Below are positions 41,911 through 49,505 of a stretch of DNA of 64,000 nucleotides, in pieces. The notes below the pieces were generated by a model, which worked only from the letters and a program-made list of their open reading frames with translations, did no database searches and was not told the origin of the DNA. Every line of letters starts with the position of its first letter. The first letter of the stretch is position 1. This DNA comes from an uncultured Akkermansia sp. Lineage in GTDB: Bacteria; Verrucomicrobiota; Verrucomicrobiia; Verrucomicrobiales; Akkermansiaceae. The position numbers were made by a program, and so were the translations under genes. The stretch spans positions 1 through 64,000 of the forward strand of contig CANQJI010000002.1 of assembly GCA_947624205.1 (NCBI GenBank). Reading direction: 5' to 3'.

Positions 41911-42465
41911 TTAGGGGTTTACGGGAGATTCAAACTGCAACTTGGAGAGCTCCTTGAAGTTGGCGTGTAATACAGAGAGAACGCCTTCGTCGACTGGATG
42001 GTACCAATAGACGCCGGTAAACGGCTGGTCATAGACCGGAAACAGAATCTCGATCATCAATCCAGATTTGTCCTTTCCATGTGTCAACATGAGGAGGGGC
42101 GTCCCAAATCCAGGACGAGGGCTGACGTGAATCAGATAGGATTTCGGTTTCATCTTCGCAATATGATAGACGCGGTCGTCGTAGTTCATCTTGCTAATGG
42201 CGTCAATTGATTTCCAGAAATCCATGAAATGATTCCAAGAGGTCTGATCAGCGATCTCCATCACGACCGTGATATCGATCAAACGTTTTTGATCCATCAG
42301 GAAATGCTGGAGTGGTTCATGGATATCGACGGGCATAGCAACCAGATGATCACAACAGAATCCAACATTCTTTTCATCTTTCCAGGCAAAAATGTTTGTC
42401 TTGGAATTGATGAAGTCCGAAAATGATAGAATGGGCTGAATAACAGCTTTGTCAGTATCCAGCAT
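41911..42465 (-). CDS. Unknown protein, 184 aa
   Basis: Not recognised. Mixed alpha/beta, no membrane helix or motif. ATG 42465 follows AGAAAGGGACTTCATT. A near match to the promoter 8-mer (TATATCTA, minus strand, 42490-42497) lies 25 bases upstream. Likely the first gene of the unit that continues through the small Cys-rich gene to the beta C-terminal gene. Confidence 0.72.
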   Translation of the reverse strand: MLDTDKAVIQPILSFSDFINSKTNIFAWKDEKNVGFCCDHLVAMPVDIHEPLQHFLMDQKRLIDITVVMEIADQTSWNHFMDFWKSIDAISKMNYDDRVYHIAKMKPKSYLIHVSPRPGFGTPLLMLTHGKDKSGLMIEILFPVYDQPFTGVYWYHPVDEGVLSVLHANFKELSKLQFESPVNP

Positions 42466-42495
42466 AATGAAGTCCCTTTCTAATAATTTTAGATA

Positions 42496-42530
42496 TAACC
42501 CCGTATGGCTTCTTTTACCATACGGGGTTA
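42496..42530 (-). terminator. Terminator of the RecA-like gene
   Basis: Perfect 13-bp stem TAACCCCGTATGG / CCATACGGGGTTA eight bases past the stop at 42538. Its far arm overlaps the weak promoter-like 8-mer at 42490. Confidence 0.8.
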
Positions 42531-42537
42531 TCCATTT

Positions 42538-43722
42538 TTATTCCTTGAAAGAATCAATCGACAGATACTGTGCAGACTCCTCACCATTCTTGGATCCGAG
42601 CATCATCTCCAGATACGGAGAGATCGCGTCCATCACCATATGGCGGAAGTCAGGGTCATCAATATACCGACGACGGAAATCCTTCCGATTGAATTTGAAG
42701 GTATCAAATCCCTTCAAGAAGAGATTGGGATTGCGGCCAGAAATCAATCCCGCTTGATCGGCGAATTCATACAGCGTGTAGATGGGGTCAAACCCAATCT
42801 CAGAGTTGAAGCAGACATTCACCGTGGAACCGATGAATGCGGTCTTGGTTTTCATCACCTGGATGTTGGCCTTGAATCCCTCAAACCCATTCTCTTCCAT
42901 CGTGTAGATGTTTCCCTTGGTTCCATTAACTCGGAAGATATTCTGAGACAGATAGACCGGGGTAAAGCCACGGGGAAGCGTCTCACCGGGCTTCAGCATC
43001 ATATGCTGCATCTGGCTCGGCTGATAGGGATTGATATCAATCTTGGCGCGGATGTGATTCACGACCAGGATGATGACATTGTACTTGGACATCTTATTCA
43101 GGCACTTGGAATAGAACTGTCCAATCTGGCCAGCCTCACGACCAGCCGAGGTCTGCCCTTCGAGTTCATCTTCCTTGCGGTTCCGGCTATTGAACGTTGC
43201 CAGAGAATCGAGGATGAACACGGTGGGCACATAGACCTTGGTCGGTTTATCGGGATTGGCCCAATACTTTTTGTCGATGACGTATTTGTATTCGTCACCA
43301 CCCGCTTCTTTCATCTCACAGACAGCATCCAGCGTATCCAGGACATCCTCAATGCTGACATTGTCTTTATTGAGGATGACCCGGGGATCTTCATGGGTGC
43401 CAGTGATTTGATCGAGGCGTGCTTTCAAGGCTGTCTTCTCAATATCGAAGTGAATCATCAGACCGTTCTCAAACGGACGGATGATATTCCACGCGATTTG
43501 ATCGGCCAAGGTGGTTTTGCCAGTACCGGATACACCGATAATGGTGGTGAAAGTCCCGCCCATGATTCCCATGGCAGGGACTTTACGGCCCCCACTTAAG
43601 GGAGCCATGAAGCCGTTGGCGAAATCCAGCGGAAGCAATCCGGTGGAGTACACCACGAAATTATCATTGGAGTCAAAGAGATGCTTTTTGTCTTTGGCGC
43701 GAAGAGCTTCGACGAGTGTCAT
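42538..43722 (-). CDS. RecA/UvsX-like recombinase
   Basis: Strand-exchange ATPase for recombination and replication restart. Walker A TTIIGVSGTGKTTLAD (about 58-73), catalytic-Glu region GLMIHFDIEKTA (about 88-99), Walker B PTVFILDSLATFN (about 166-178), and a DNA-binding loop candidate GREAGQIGQFYSKCLNKM. The segment VNHIRAKIDINPYQPSQM follows, as in UvsX-like proteins. At 394 residues it matches T4 UvsX length. ATG 43722 follows GTAGGAGGAATCATCC. One-gene cassette with promoter TATATTGT at 43756-43763. Confidence 0.9.
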   Translation of the reverse strand: MTLVEALRAKDKKHLFDSNDNFVVYSTGLLPLDFANGFMAPLSGGRKVPAMGIMGGTFTTIIGVSGTGKTTLADQIAWNIIRPFENGLMIHFDIEKTALKARLDQITGTHEDPRVILNKDNVSIEDVLDTLDAVCEMKEAGGDEYKYVIDKKYWANPDKPTKVYVPTVFILDSLATFNSRNRKEDELEGQTSAGREAGQIGQFYSKCLNKMSKYNVIILVVNHIRAKIDINPYQPSQMQHMMLKPGETLPRGFTPVYLSQNIFRVNGTKGNIYTMEENGFEGFKANIQVMKTKTAFIGSTVNVCFNSEIGFDPIYTLYEFADQAGLISGRNPNLFLKGFDTFKFNRKDFRRRYIDDPDFRHMVMDAISPYLEMMLGSKNGEESAQYLSIDSFKE

Positions 43723-43755
43723 GGATGATTCCTCCTACTGATGTAACGTATGAAT

Positions 43756-43763
43756 ACAATATA
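43756..43763 (-). promoter_or_regulatory. Putative phage promoter 8-mer (TATATTGT)
   Basis: Minus-strand TATATTGT 33 bases upstream of ATG 43722. The same TTGT variant precedes the DNA polymerase gene (61402-61409), so the two replication genes may share a subclass of promoter. Confidence 0.5.
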
Positions 43764-43780
43764 CGGGATCACACATTAAA

Positions 43781-44068
43781 TCAGTCCATATAGGTGAAGG
43801 TAACGCGCTCTTCCTCCGGTTTCAGGGTCACCACCGTCACATTGCTGATGGTGCGACTGACCGGATAGTTGGCAAGCTTGAGATGCTTGGCGACCATCTC
43901 TCCGAAGTATTTGGGAATGGAATGAACGCCGTTATCATCCATGATGTAATGAACCAGCTTGCCATCCCACAGAATCACAGGGTGATCGAGATGCTCTCCT
44001 TTATGGTTAATCGCATATTGACGGGCATCGCCCTCGCGTTTAAAAACGATGACGCTAATTTCAGTCAT
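43781..44068 (-). CDS. Unknown protein, 95 aa
   Basis: Not recognised. A small alpha/beta protein (TEISVIVFKREGDAR; VTVVTLKPEEERVTFTY) of 95 residues. ATG 44068 follows GAAAGGAAACGACT. It stands alone between two hairpin-ended genes; no promoter 8-mer of strict form is seen upstream. Confidence 0.7.
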   Translation of the reverse strand: MTEISVIVFKREGDARQYAINHKGEHLDHPVILWDGKLVHYIMDDNGVHSIPKYFGEMVAKHLKLANYPVSRTISNVTVVTLKPEEERVTFTYMD

Positions 44069-44135
44069 AGTCGTTTCCTTTCTCTCATTTTATGAGACAA
44101 AAATTATCGTTCGGTTCCGCCATCATAGCAGAAAA

Positions 44136-44163
44136 GATGGAGTGCCCTTTCGAGCACTCCATC
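44136..44163 (-). terminator. Hairpin after the Arg/Gly-tail protein gene
   Basis: Perfect 10-bp stem GATGGAGTGC / GCACTCCATC with an 8-base loop, 14 bases past the stop at 44177. Confidence 0.72.
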
Positions 44164-44176
44164 GAATGAGTTGGAT

Positions 44177-45022
44177 TTAACCAGCACGATGCCGGCCATT
44201 GAAATTGTTGTTATTGCCCCGAGGACCGCCAGCCTTGTAGGTGTTGGGTTTCTGGCGATCATTGTAACGAGGGCGATCCCCATTCTGACCGTTGTTGGGA
44301 CGGGGCTCGCGCTTCGGACGCGGAGGACGCTCAGGCAGTTCAGTCACCTTCAACGGCGTATCGAACTTGCCGGGATCCGGAATGCTGGTGATGATGGATT
44401 TCTCCTCCGTCAGAGCACCATCCTTCCAGGTATACTTGATGGAGGTGGAATCAACGTTCCCAGTCGCCACGCCATAGTTGTAGCTGCGGGTGTTGTAGAC
44501 CACCGTGAATTCAGCCTCCGTGCAAATCGGATCGATCAGAAGTGCCAGATACGCAATGCGCGGCCAGGTCCTGGTAACGGATTGCTTGTGGACTTCGATC
44601 GGAGCAGCGGGATGAATGAGTCGGGAAGCGATCAGCTTGATCCCTTCCGGCAGCTCCAGCTGCCCAAACATACCACGATAGGGAATCGCCATCAGGATTA
44701 CATTGGCGTCATGGTCCGGAGAGGGGTTCATGACCATCGCCGTAGAGGCGCGGACACGATACCGATTGTTGGTGTTGTGATGACCGTACACGGAGAGAAC
44801 GCGAACGGCCTTCGCAGGGTCGACCTTATCACTGGTCGGCCAATCAAGGACACTGAAGAAGGTCGCCCAGTTGTCAGGACGCTTCACCTCAGAGTCCGGC
44901 TTTTCGATGGATTTCTCGACTTGATAGAAGGTCTCCATCGGAACCTCCTTGCCTTCCTTTGCGAGACGCTCGCAAGGCTTTTGGGTTACAACGAAGAACT
45001 CGGGATTGTACACTGTAATCAT
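44177..45022 (-). CDS. Unknown protein with Arg/Gly/Asn-rich tail
   Basis: Protein of 281 residues, not recognised. Residues 1-225 look like a folded beta-rich domain. The last 50 residues are disordered and rich in Arg, Pro, Gly, Asn (RPPRPKREPRPNNGQNGDRP; GGPRGNNNNFNGRHRAG), like RGG-box tails that bind RNA or single-stranded DNA and can drive condensate formation. ATG 45022 follows GAGAAGGGAATCACGAAC. Weak promoter-like TATATCAA at 45089-45096. Strong codon bias suggests abundance. Confidence 0.75.
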   Translation of the reverse strand: MITVYNPEFFVVTQKPCERLAKEGKEVPMETFYQVEKSIEKPDSEVKRPDNWATFFSVLDWPTSDKVDPAKAVRVLSVYGHHNTNNRYRVRASTAMVMNPSPDHDANVILMAIPYRGMFGQLELPEGIKLIASRLIHPAAPIEVHKQSVTRTWPRIAYLALLIDPICTEAEFTVVYNTRSYNYGVATGNVDSTSIKYTWKDGALTEEKSIITSIPDPGKFDTPLKVTELPERPPRPKREPRPNNGQNGDRPRYNDRQKPNTYKAGGPRGNNNNFNGRHRAG

Positions 45023-45102
45023 GTTCGTGATTCCCTTCTCGAAAAGTATTCAGATTTGCCCATGGGAGGGCTTAAACCATAGTGTCATTTGATATAAAAA
45101 AT

Positions 45103-45133
45103 AATGCGTGGCAGATAACATCTGCCACGCATT
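45103..45133 (-). terminator. Hairpin ending the 45143-47166 unit
   Basis: Perfect 13-bp stem AATGCGTGGCAGA / TCTGCCACGCATT nine bases past the stop at 45143. Confidence 0.8.
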
Positions 45134-45142
45134 TGATTGCGA

Positions 45143-46105
45143 TTAGGTGGGGAAGAGCCTCGACTGAGCGGGGATCCTGCTGAGGATGTTGGACGGTTTA
45201 TCGCCGATCAGATGGATTGACATGAACGGATTCTGATCAAACAGCCCATCCGGGAAGACGTGATCGATGCGTGCCATCTGTTGACCCTCTGTATCATCGA
45301 TTGCCAGTTCCGTGCACTTGTAGTGCGGGCTGTTACAATCTTCGATATCGGACTTGTCCAGGATCTTCATGGTGCAATAATCCTCGATGACGGGAAGCGA
45401 CACGCCATACTGCTCCACCATGACATAGACAGCTTTGGATGCCGGGAATCGCATCTTCCGTCCACTGGTAACTCGGGTCACATCGTCGAAGCGATGATGG
45501 GTTTCCGGGAAGAACGCGTAGTAGCTCTCAGGATAAGAGCCGGCGCTGATCTCCTCGGTGATCACAATGGACCCACCCAGAATCTTGTATTCGGGTCTCT
45601 TCTGGATCGGCGTCATAATCCCATGGATCGGTTCGGCCAACAGGGTGTAGGCCTTAAACTTCTCGCGGCTCCACGCTTCTGTGAAGATGCGAGAAACCGC
45701 GACTTTCGGTTCCGTGGGAATGACCGCCACAAACTTGGACTGACTGAGACGATCATAGATGACACCGGTCTTGCCATTCATCTCCTGGACGAGAGCATCC
45801 TCCGGATTGCCATCCTGGCACAGTGCCTCGAAATCCTTTTCAGAATATACTTCGGCATCCAGAGTGACGGGACCGAGATTGCTGGCGTTCCTAGTCATGG
45901 CGAACTTCAGGACCGAAGCCGTGGACAGGCGCTCACTACCCTCTGTGGGTGTATCGTGCTTTGACTCAACGATCGTCAGAAACGGAGTAACCAGCCGAAG
46001 CCGAAGTTTTGCGTACATCGGCTCGGCATAGCAACTCAGTAACCAGAAGTCCCCAATGTCAATGAACTCTGTCCTCATCAAAGACAGATTGCTGATTGTG
46101 AGCAT
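45143..46105 (-). CDS. Unknown protein, 320 aa
   Basis: Not recognised; beta-rich pattern throughout (AKLRLRLVTPFLTIVESK; SKFVAVIPTEPKVAVSR), which suggests a virion-type or sandwich fold. ATG 46105 follows GGAGGTCCCC, 11 bases after the stop of the 349-residue gene, so both are one unit under the promoter at 47220-47227. Confidence 0.74.
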   Translation of the reverse strand: MLTISNLSLMRTEFIDIGDFWLLSCYAEPMYAKLRLRLVTPFLTIVESKHDTPTEGSERLSTASVLKFAMTRNASNLGPVTLDAEVYSEKDFEALCQDGNPEDALVQEMNGKTGVIYDRLSQSKFVAVIPTEPKVAVSRIFTEAWSREKFKAYTLLAEPIHGIMTPIQKRPEYKILGGSIVITEEISAGSYPESYYAFFPETHHRFDDVTRVTSGRKMRFPASKAVYVMVEQYGVSLPVIEDYCTMKILDKSDIEDCNSPHYKCTELAIDDTEGQQMARIDHVFPDGLFDQNPFMSIHLIGDKPSNILSRIPAQSRLFPT

Positions 46106-46116
46106 GGGGACCTCCT

Positions 46117-47166
46117 TTAGTCGTCATCATCGTCGTCGTCTTTATCGTCCTTGACAATGTCCTTGACGATGGCCGTGATCTTGCCCTTGTAGTCATACTT
46201 GTCGTCGTTGATCAACGCCGTCAGTCTGGGCATCTTCTCGGGATCCAGCTTGCGCATATCGACCCGAAGATCGAAGCTGTTGTTGCGGAACATCCGCTGG
46301 ATCCTCTTCAGATACAGGTCCATCATCTGATGCTGGGTCTCGCTCGGAACTTTCTCGAGACGAGTCAGCGCGAACATCGTCAGAGAATCCCAGATGCGCT
46401 TCACATCAGGGCTCTTGAAGTTGCTCAGATGGTTGCTCCCCTCGAGCAAGATGAACAGGCAGGCCTCGGTGATATTCTTCTCACCAAACAGCCTTGCGAA
46501 CATCGGCGCCCAGTTGATGTCCTCAATCGGTTCCCGGGCATTTGCCGGAACTCGCTCGACATACTTGTAGATTACCATCAGGGCTTTGACAGTATAGAAC
46601 CCGATCTTGAAGTTGCTGATCATCTCGGGTTCCGGAGCCTGATACAGAATCGTACTGCAGAGCTCCTTCGGCAGGCCAGTCTCTTGGGCCATCTTCTTGG
46701 CCTGAGAGTTCACGATCTTCCTGGCAACGCGGATGACCTTGTTGAGCGCCGCATTGAACTCCTCAATGCTGTCACGCTCCCTCTCAGCCTTGGCCCTGTC
46801 GATCTCCCCATTCGCGACATCATCATTCAGACGCTTCTCGCGTTGAGCCGACGCCAGAATGCCAGCCGTGACGATGGTGTTCAGCCAGGCGGCTGTATTG
46901 CGGTCATACTTATCGAAGCCGTCGTTGATGATTGCATTCGCCAGGCACTTCAGAGCACGCGGGCGATTGATCAGGACATACATGGTATCGGAATCTTCCT
47001 TGATTTCGGTCGGGTTGATTCCGAGAGTCTCCGGCCGATAGATTTCCAGCATGAAGTCATGGTCGAACAGGAAGTTCGAGATGCGATAGGCCGCATCTTC
47101 CTTCGAAATTCGACGCTCCTTCAGGTCGTCCAGTAGGACGTTCAACGTATGGATCGTGTATTGCAT
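46117..47166 (-). CDS. Unknown helical protein with Asp tail, 349 aa
   Basis: Not recognised. Almost wholly helical, with a highly charged stretch near residues 120-140 and an extreme C-terminus of alternating Asp and Lys ending in a run of Asp. ATG 47166 follows AAGGAGGAATCCCACT. First gene of a two-gene leftward unit. The acidic end may bind a basic partner or mimic DNA. Confidence 0.75.
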   Translation of the reverse strand: MQYTIHTLNVLLDDLKERRISKEDAAYRISNFLFDHDFMLEIYRPETLGINPTEIKEDSDTMYVLINRPRALKCLANAIINDGFDKYDRNTAAWLNTIVTAGILASAQREKRLNDDVANGEIDRAKAERERDSIEEFNAALNKVIRVARKIVNSQAKKMAQETGLPKELCSTILYQAPEPEMISNFKIGFYTVKALMVIYKYVERVPANAREPIEDINWAPMFARLFGEKNITEACLFILLEGSNHLSNFKSPDVKRIWDSLTMFALTRLEKVPSETQHQMMDLYLKRIQRMFRNNSFDLRVDMRKLDPEKMPRLTALINDDKYDYKGKITAIVKDIVKDDKDDDDDDD

Positions 47167-47219
47167 AGTGGGATTCCTCCTTGTTAGGATAGTTAGGAGC
47201 TCTTGGCGTCTCCGTGGGT

Positions 47220-47227
47220 ATGATATA
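47220..47227 (-). promoter_or_regulatory. Putative phage promoter 8-mer (TATATCAT)
   Basis: Minus-strand TATATCAT 53 bases upstream of ATG 47166, in the 69-base gap after the tubulin-like gene. Confidence 0.6.
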
Positions 47228-47235
47228 CTTGAGAA

Positions 47236-48438
47236 TCAGAAGATGTCCGGAATGTCGCTCGCAACATCCTCGCTGTCATTGGCAATGGTAGCGATACCAA
47301 GGATCTGAGAGCGATGCGAACTATCACGAGCAGCGCGGATGGCACCCATCTCAGCCATCGTCTTGCTCATATCACCGACATCGCGCTCCTGGAAAATTGC
47401 GTTGCACTTCTTGGCAATCTCAGCGCATTCGTCCAGACGATCAATCGGCTTATTCATGCCAGACAAGATCACACCCAATTCGGCCGTGGGCTTGGAGACC
47501 ACAGCGTAATTGAGGAAAGTGACCAGCGGGTTGCCGATAAATTTCTCCAGTTCAGAGAAATCACCAGCCTTGCAATGCGGGTCATCCAGTTGATCAGTAG
47601 CATTGATGAAGATGCCCATATTGTGGACAACCTTATCACGCTGCATCGGAGCAGCCGGAGAACTGGAAATTGCCTTGACCATAATAGACTGCAGCGTTGT
47701 ATTCTCGGTTTCCTTCTGGGTGATCTTATCCTTGTGATAAATCGCGAGAAGCCCAGGCGTCGACAGGATCGACAGCATGTCATTCTCATCGATCATCCCA
47801 TAGGGAGAGCGATTCAGATAATCGCCACGGATCACGTTCATGCAGTCCACGATGTATTCCCCAGTACGGCGGAATGCATCTTCATTCGGATCGTCCTCGA
47901 AGTAATGAAGATCAGCCAGGATATAGGTCATGCCCAACTTCTCGTTGGTGACCTCGTTCATGCATTCGAGGGTGTTGTACTGAGCCTGCGCGGACTCAGA
48001 ATGTTTCGGAAGAATCCCGAAGAAGATCACGATCTTATTCGGATACTTCGCCATGATGCGGTTGGTCAGCAGAGGACCAGCGCCAGAGCCTGTGCCACCA
48101 GCAGTGCTTGCTACTACGACAACCACGTCGGCGGCAGAGACGACAGAGTTAAAATCGGGATTGTCAAGGATCGAGACAAGCTCTGCTTTCATGAACTCCT
48201 TGGCAATATTACGGTCTTTGCCGGCACCACGTTTGTTGCCGATGACCGCCGTGGGGATCTCCTTATTCAGGAGATGATAATCCAGGTCCTTGGCGCTCGA
48301 GTTGATCGCCATGACCGAGTGCCCAGCCTTATAGGCCAGGTCGGCTGCTTGACAGCCAGCGTTGCCGATGCCGATCATCGAAACCTTGAGTTTGGTGGAC
48401 TCTTTGATGATGTCGGACAATTGATTTTCGACAGACAT
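47236..48438 (-). CDS. Tubulin/FtsZ-like GTPase (TubZ/PhuZ type)
   Basis: Polymerising GTPase. N-terminal nucleotide loop MIGIGNAGCQAADLAY (about 21-36), AINSSAKDLDY, the tubulin signature ASTAGGTGSGAGPLL (about 110-124), FFGILPKHSES, and a T7-like catalytic loop YGMIDENDMLSILSTPG (about 216-232), whose two Asp fit GTP hydrolysis in the next subunit. At 400 residues it is between PhuZ (about 315) and plasmid TubZ (about 420-480). In phiKZ relatives PhuZ centres the phage nucleus; in plasmids and c-st type phages TubZ segregates DNA. ATG 48438 follows GAAAGGAGCAATCAT; own promoter and a hairpin leader. Confidence 0.88.
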   Translation of the reverse strand: MSVENQLSDIIKESTKLKVSMIGIGNAGCQAADLAYKAGHSVMAINSSAKDLDYHLLNKEIPTAVIGNKRGAGKDRNIAKEFMKAELVSILDNPDFNSVVSAADVVVVVASTAGGTGSGAGPLLTNRIMAKYPNKIVIFFGILPKHSESAQAQYNTLECMNEVTNEKLGMTYILADLHYFEDDPNEDAFRRTGEYIVDCMNVIRGDYLNRSPYGMIDENDMLSILSTPGLLAIYHKDKITQKETENTTLQSIMVKAISSSPAAPMQRDKVVHNMGIFINATDQLDDPHCKAGDFSELEKFIGNPLVTFLNYAVVSKPTAELGVILSGMNKPIDRLDECAEIAKKCNAIFQERDVGDMSKTMAEMGAIRAARDSSHRSQILGIATIANDSEDVASDIPDIF

Positions 48439-48491
48439 ATGATTGCTCCTTTCTACATCCCAGGGTGTAGTATAGTCCCGGGTGCAGCAAA
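48439..48491 (-). promoter_or_regulatory. Hairpin leader of the tubulin-like gene
   Basis: The short leader contains CCCGGG-ACTATACTACA-CCCTGGG (about 48463-48486), an imperfect GC-rich hairpin between the promoter 8-mer and the ribosome site. It may stabilise the message. Confidence 0.45.
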
Positions 48492-48499
48492 ATGATATA
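48492..48499 (-). promoter_or_regulatory. Putative phage promoter 8-mer (TATATCAT)
   Basis: Minus-strand TATATCAT 53 bases upstream of the tubulin-like ATG at 48438. Confidence 0.6.
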
Positions 48500-48504
48500 C
48501 ACCC

Positions 48505-48648
48505 TTATCGGAAGGGCTTAAGAAGAGCGTTGGACAAGTTTCGAACTTTTCTATTAAGGGGAAAGGCCGGCAACTCCTTCCCCTTGGCCAGCGCCGCGTC
48601 TCTCGAAACCTTCTTGGCGTTTCTGTGGGTTCCAAACTGTTGATGATT
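48505..48648 (-). pseudogene. Coding-like frame with ribosome site but no start codon
   Basis: A leftward frame of 48 codons (reading QFGTHRNAKKVSRDAALAKG and on to LLKPFR, then TAA at 48505-48507) has codon choice like its neighbours and follows AAGGAGGAATCATC (48643-48656), the exact context used by real starts at 30311 and 43722. Yet no ATG, GTG or TTG exists in this frame near the site: AAT CAT CAA CAG follow. It fills the gap up to the next promoter. Either the start was lost, an unusual start is used or the assembly has an error. An out-of-frame TTG at 48635 is a poorer choice. Confidence 0.4.
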
Positions 48649-48684
48649 CCTCCTTAAAATCTCAATACATTACGCGGCGTAAAC

Positions 48685-48720
48685 GACCCCCGAGTGATCT
48701 TTCTTCATCACTCGGGGGTC
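48685..48720 (-). terminator. Terminator of the beta C-terminal gene, set 2
   Basis: Perfect 13-bp stem GACCCCCGAGTGA / TCACTCGGGGGTC eight bases past the stop at 48729. Very GC-rich; no strong T tract. Confidence 0.78.
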
Positions 48721-48728
48721 TCATTGTT

Positions 48729-49493
48729 CTATACGAAATCCTTGTCCTTCTCATTCAGACGATCGGTACGCTCCATATTGGCAGGCTGGGGCAGCATACC
48801 ACCAGAACCAATGATGTTGGTACGGAAGCCTTGCATGAGGAAGTAAATTGCCAAGGTATTGAGAGAAGTCTTGTTGGCTTTATCAGTCGTGATATCCGCC
48901 ATAGATGCATAACCATTCGCCGCTATCTGCGAGAGCATCTGATTCTTGGCAACCATATCATCAGAACGAGGACCAAGGAATTCGGCCAATGCAGCGTTGG
49001 CGTCAATGGCTAGCATGGAATAGGTCTCGACGTCGGTGTTACGAGCGTTCTTGTCATCGCCGATGACCTGTCCGGTAAGAGGAGAGCGATGCTCGATCGA
49101 AGTAGAACCGGAGTTCTTCTTCTCCAACATCTGCATCATACGCTTCTCGTGAACGTAGCCAACGGGAACCGGATAAGGCGTCGTAGCAACGTTGTCGTGA
49201 CTGTGGTTGATGTAGGGGAGATAGACGGTCTCATAGAGAGGAACGCCGAGATACTTTGCAGCGTTATCAATCTGATCATAGTTGATATCGCGCTCGTATT
49301 CGATGATCTCCAGATAGAATTGCTGCTTGTCATCTTTAAAGAATTGCCGAGCCCACTTATCAAATTGGGCGTCCGACATCTTATCAAGCATTTCGTGATA
49401 TCGCTTGGAATTGGCACCGGTGGGATCCAGACGATCCATAGTGCCGCAAAGAACCTTCATAAATTCTTTGCGCTTTTCCGCTATCGTCTTCAT
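48729..49493 (-). CDS. RNA polymerase beta subunit, extreme C-terminus (set 2)
   Basis: Protein of 254 residues that aligns by eye with the last 250 residues of bacterial beta: PVPVGYVHEKRMMQMLEKK (VTVGYMYMLKLNHLVDDK), HRSPLTGQ (TQQPLGGK), DVETYSMLAIDANAAL (GEMEVWALEAYGAAY), GPRSDDMVAKNQMLSQI (TVKSDDVNGRTKMYKNI) and SLNTLAIYFLMQGFRTNI (SFNVLLKEIRSLGINIEL). The preceding helical part fits the segment before these. The ARSTG Lys/Arg box is replaced by SGSTSIEH. It is not the same as the C-terminus at 38105-40621, so the phage codes for two beta chains. ATG 49493 follows AAAGGAGGGATACC. Confidence 0.78.
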   Translation of the reverse strand: MKTIAEKRKEFMKVLCGTMDRLDPTGANSKRYHEMLDKMSDAQFDKWARQFFKDDKQQFYLEIIEYERDINYDQIDNAAKYLGVPLYETVYLPYINHSHDNVATTPYPVPVGYVHEKRMMQMLEKKNSGSTSIEHRSPLTGQVIGDDKNARNTDVETYSMLAIDANAALAEFLGPRSDDMVAKNQMLSQIAANGYASMADITTDKANKTSLNTLAIYFLMQGFRTNIIGSGGMLPQPANMERTDRLNEKDKDFV

Positions 49494-49505
49494 GGTATCC
49501 CTCCT

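Noticed and set aside
47314-48495. 393-codon rightward frame antisense to the tubulin-like gene
   Set aside because: The leftward frame has clear GTPase motifs; the antisense frame is His/Arg/Ile-rich shadow without a ribosome site.
48453-48635. Leftward 60-codon frame starting TTG at 48635
   Set aside because: Runs through the promoter and leader of the tubulin-like gene, Arg/Pro-rich; the alternative frame 48505-48648 fits codon use better.
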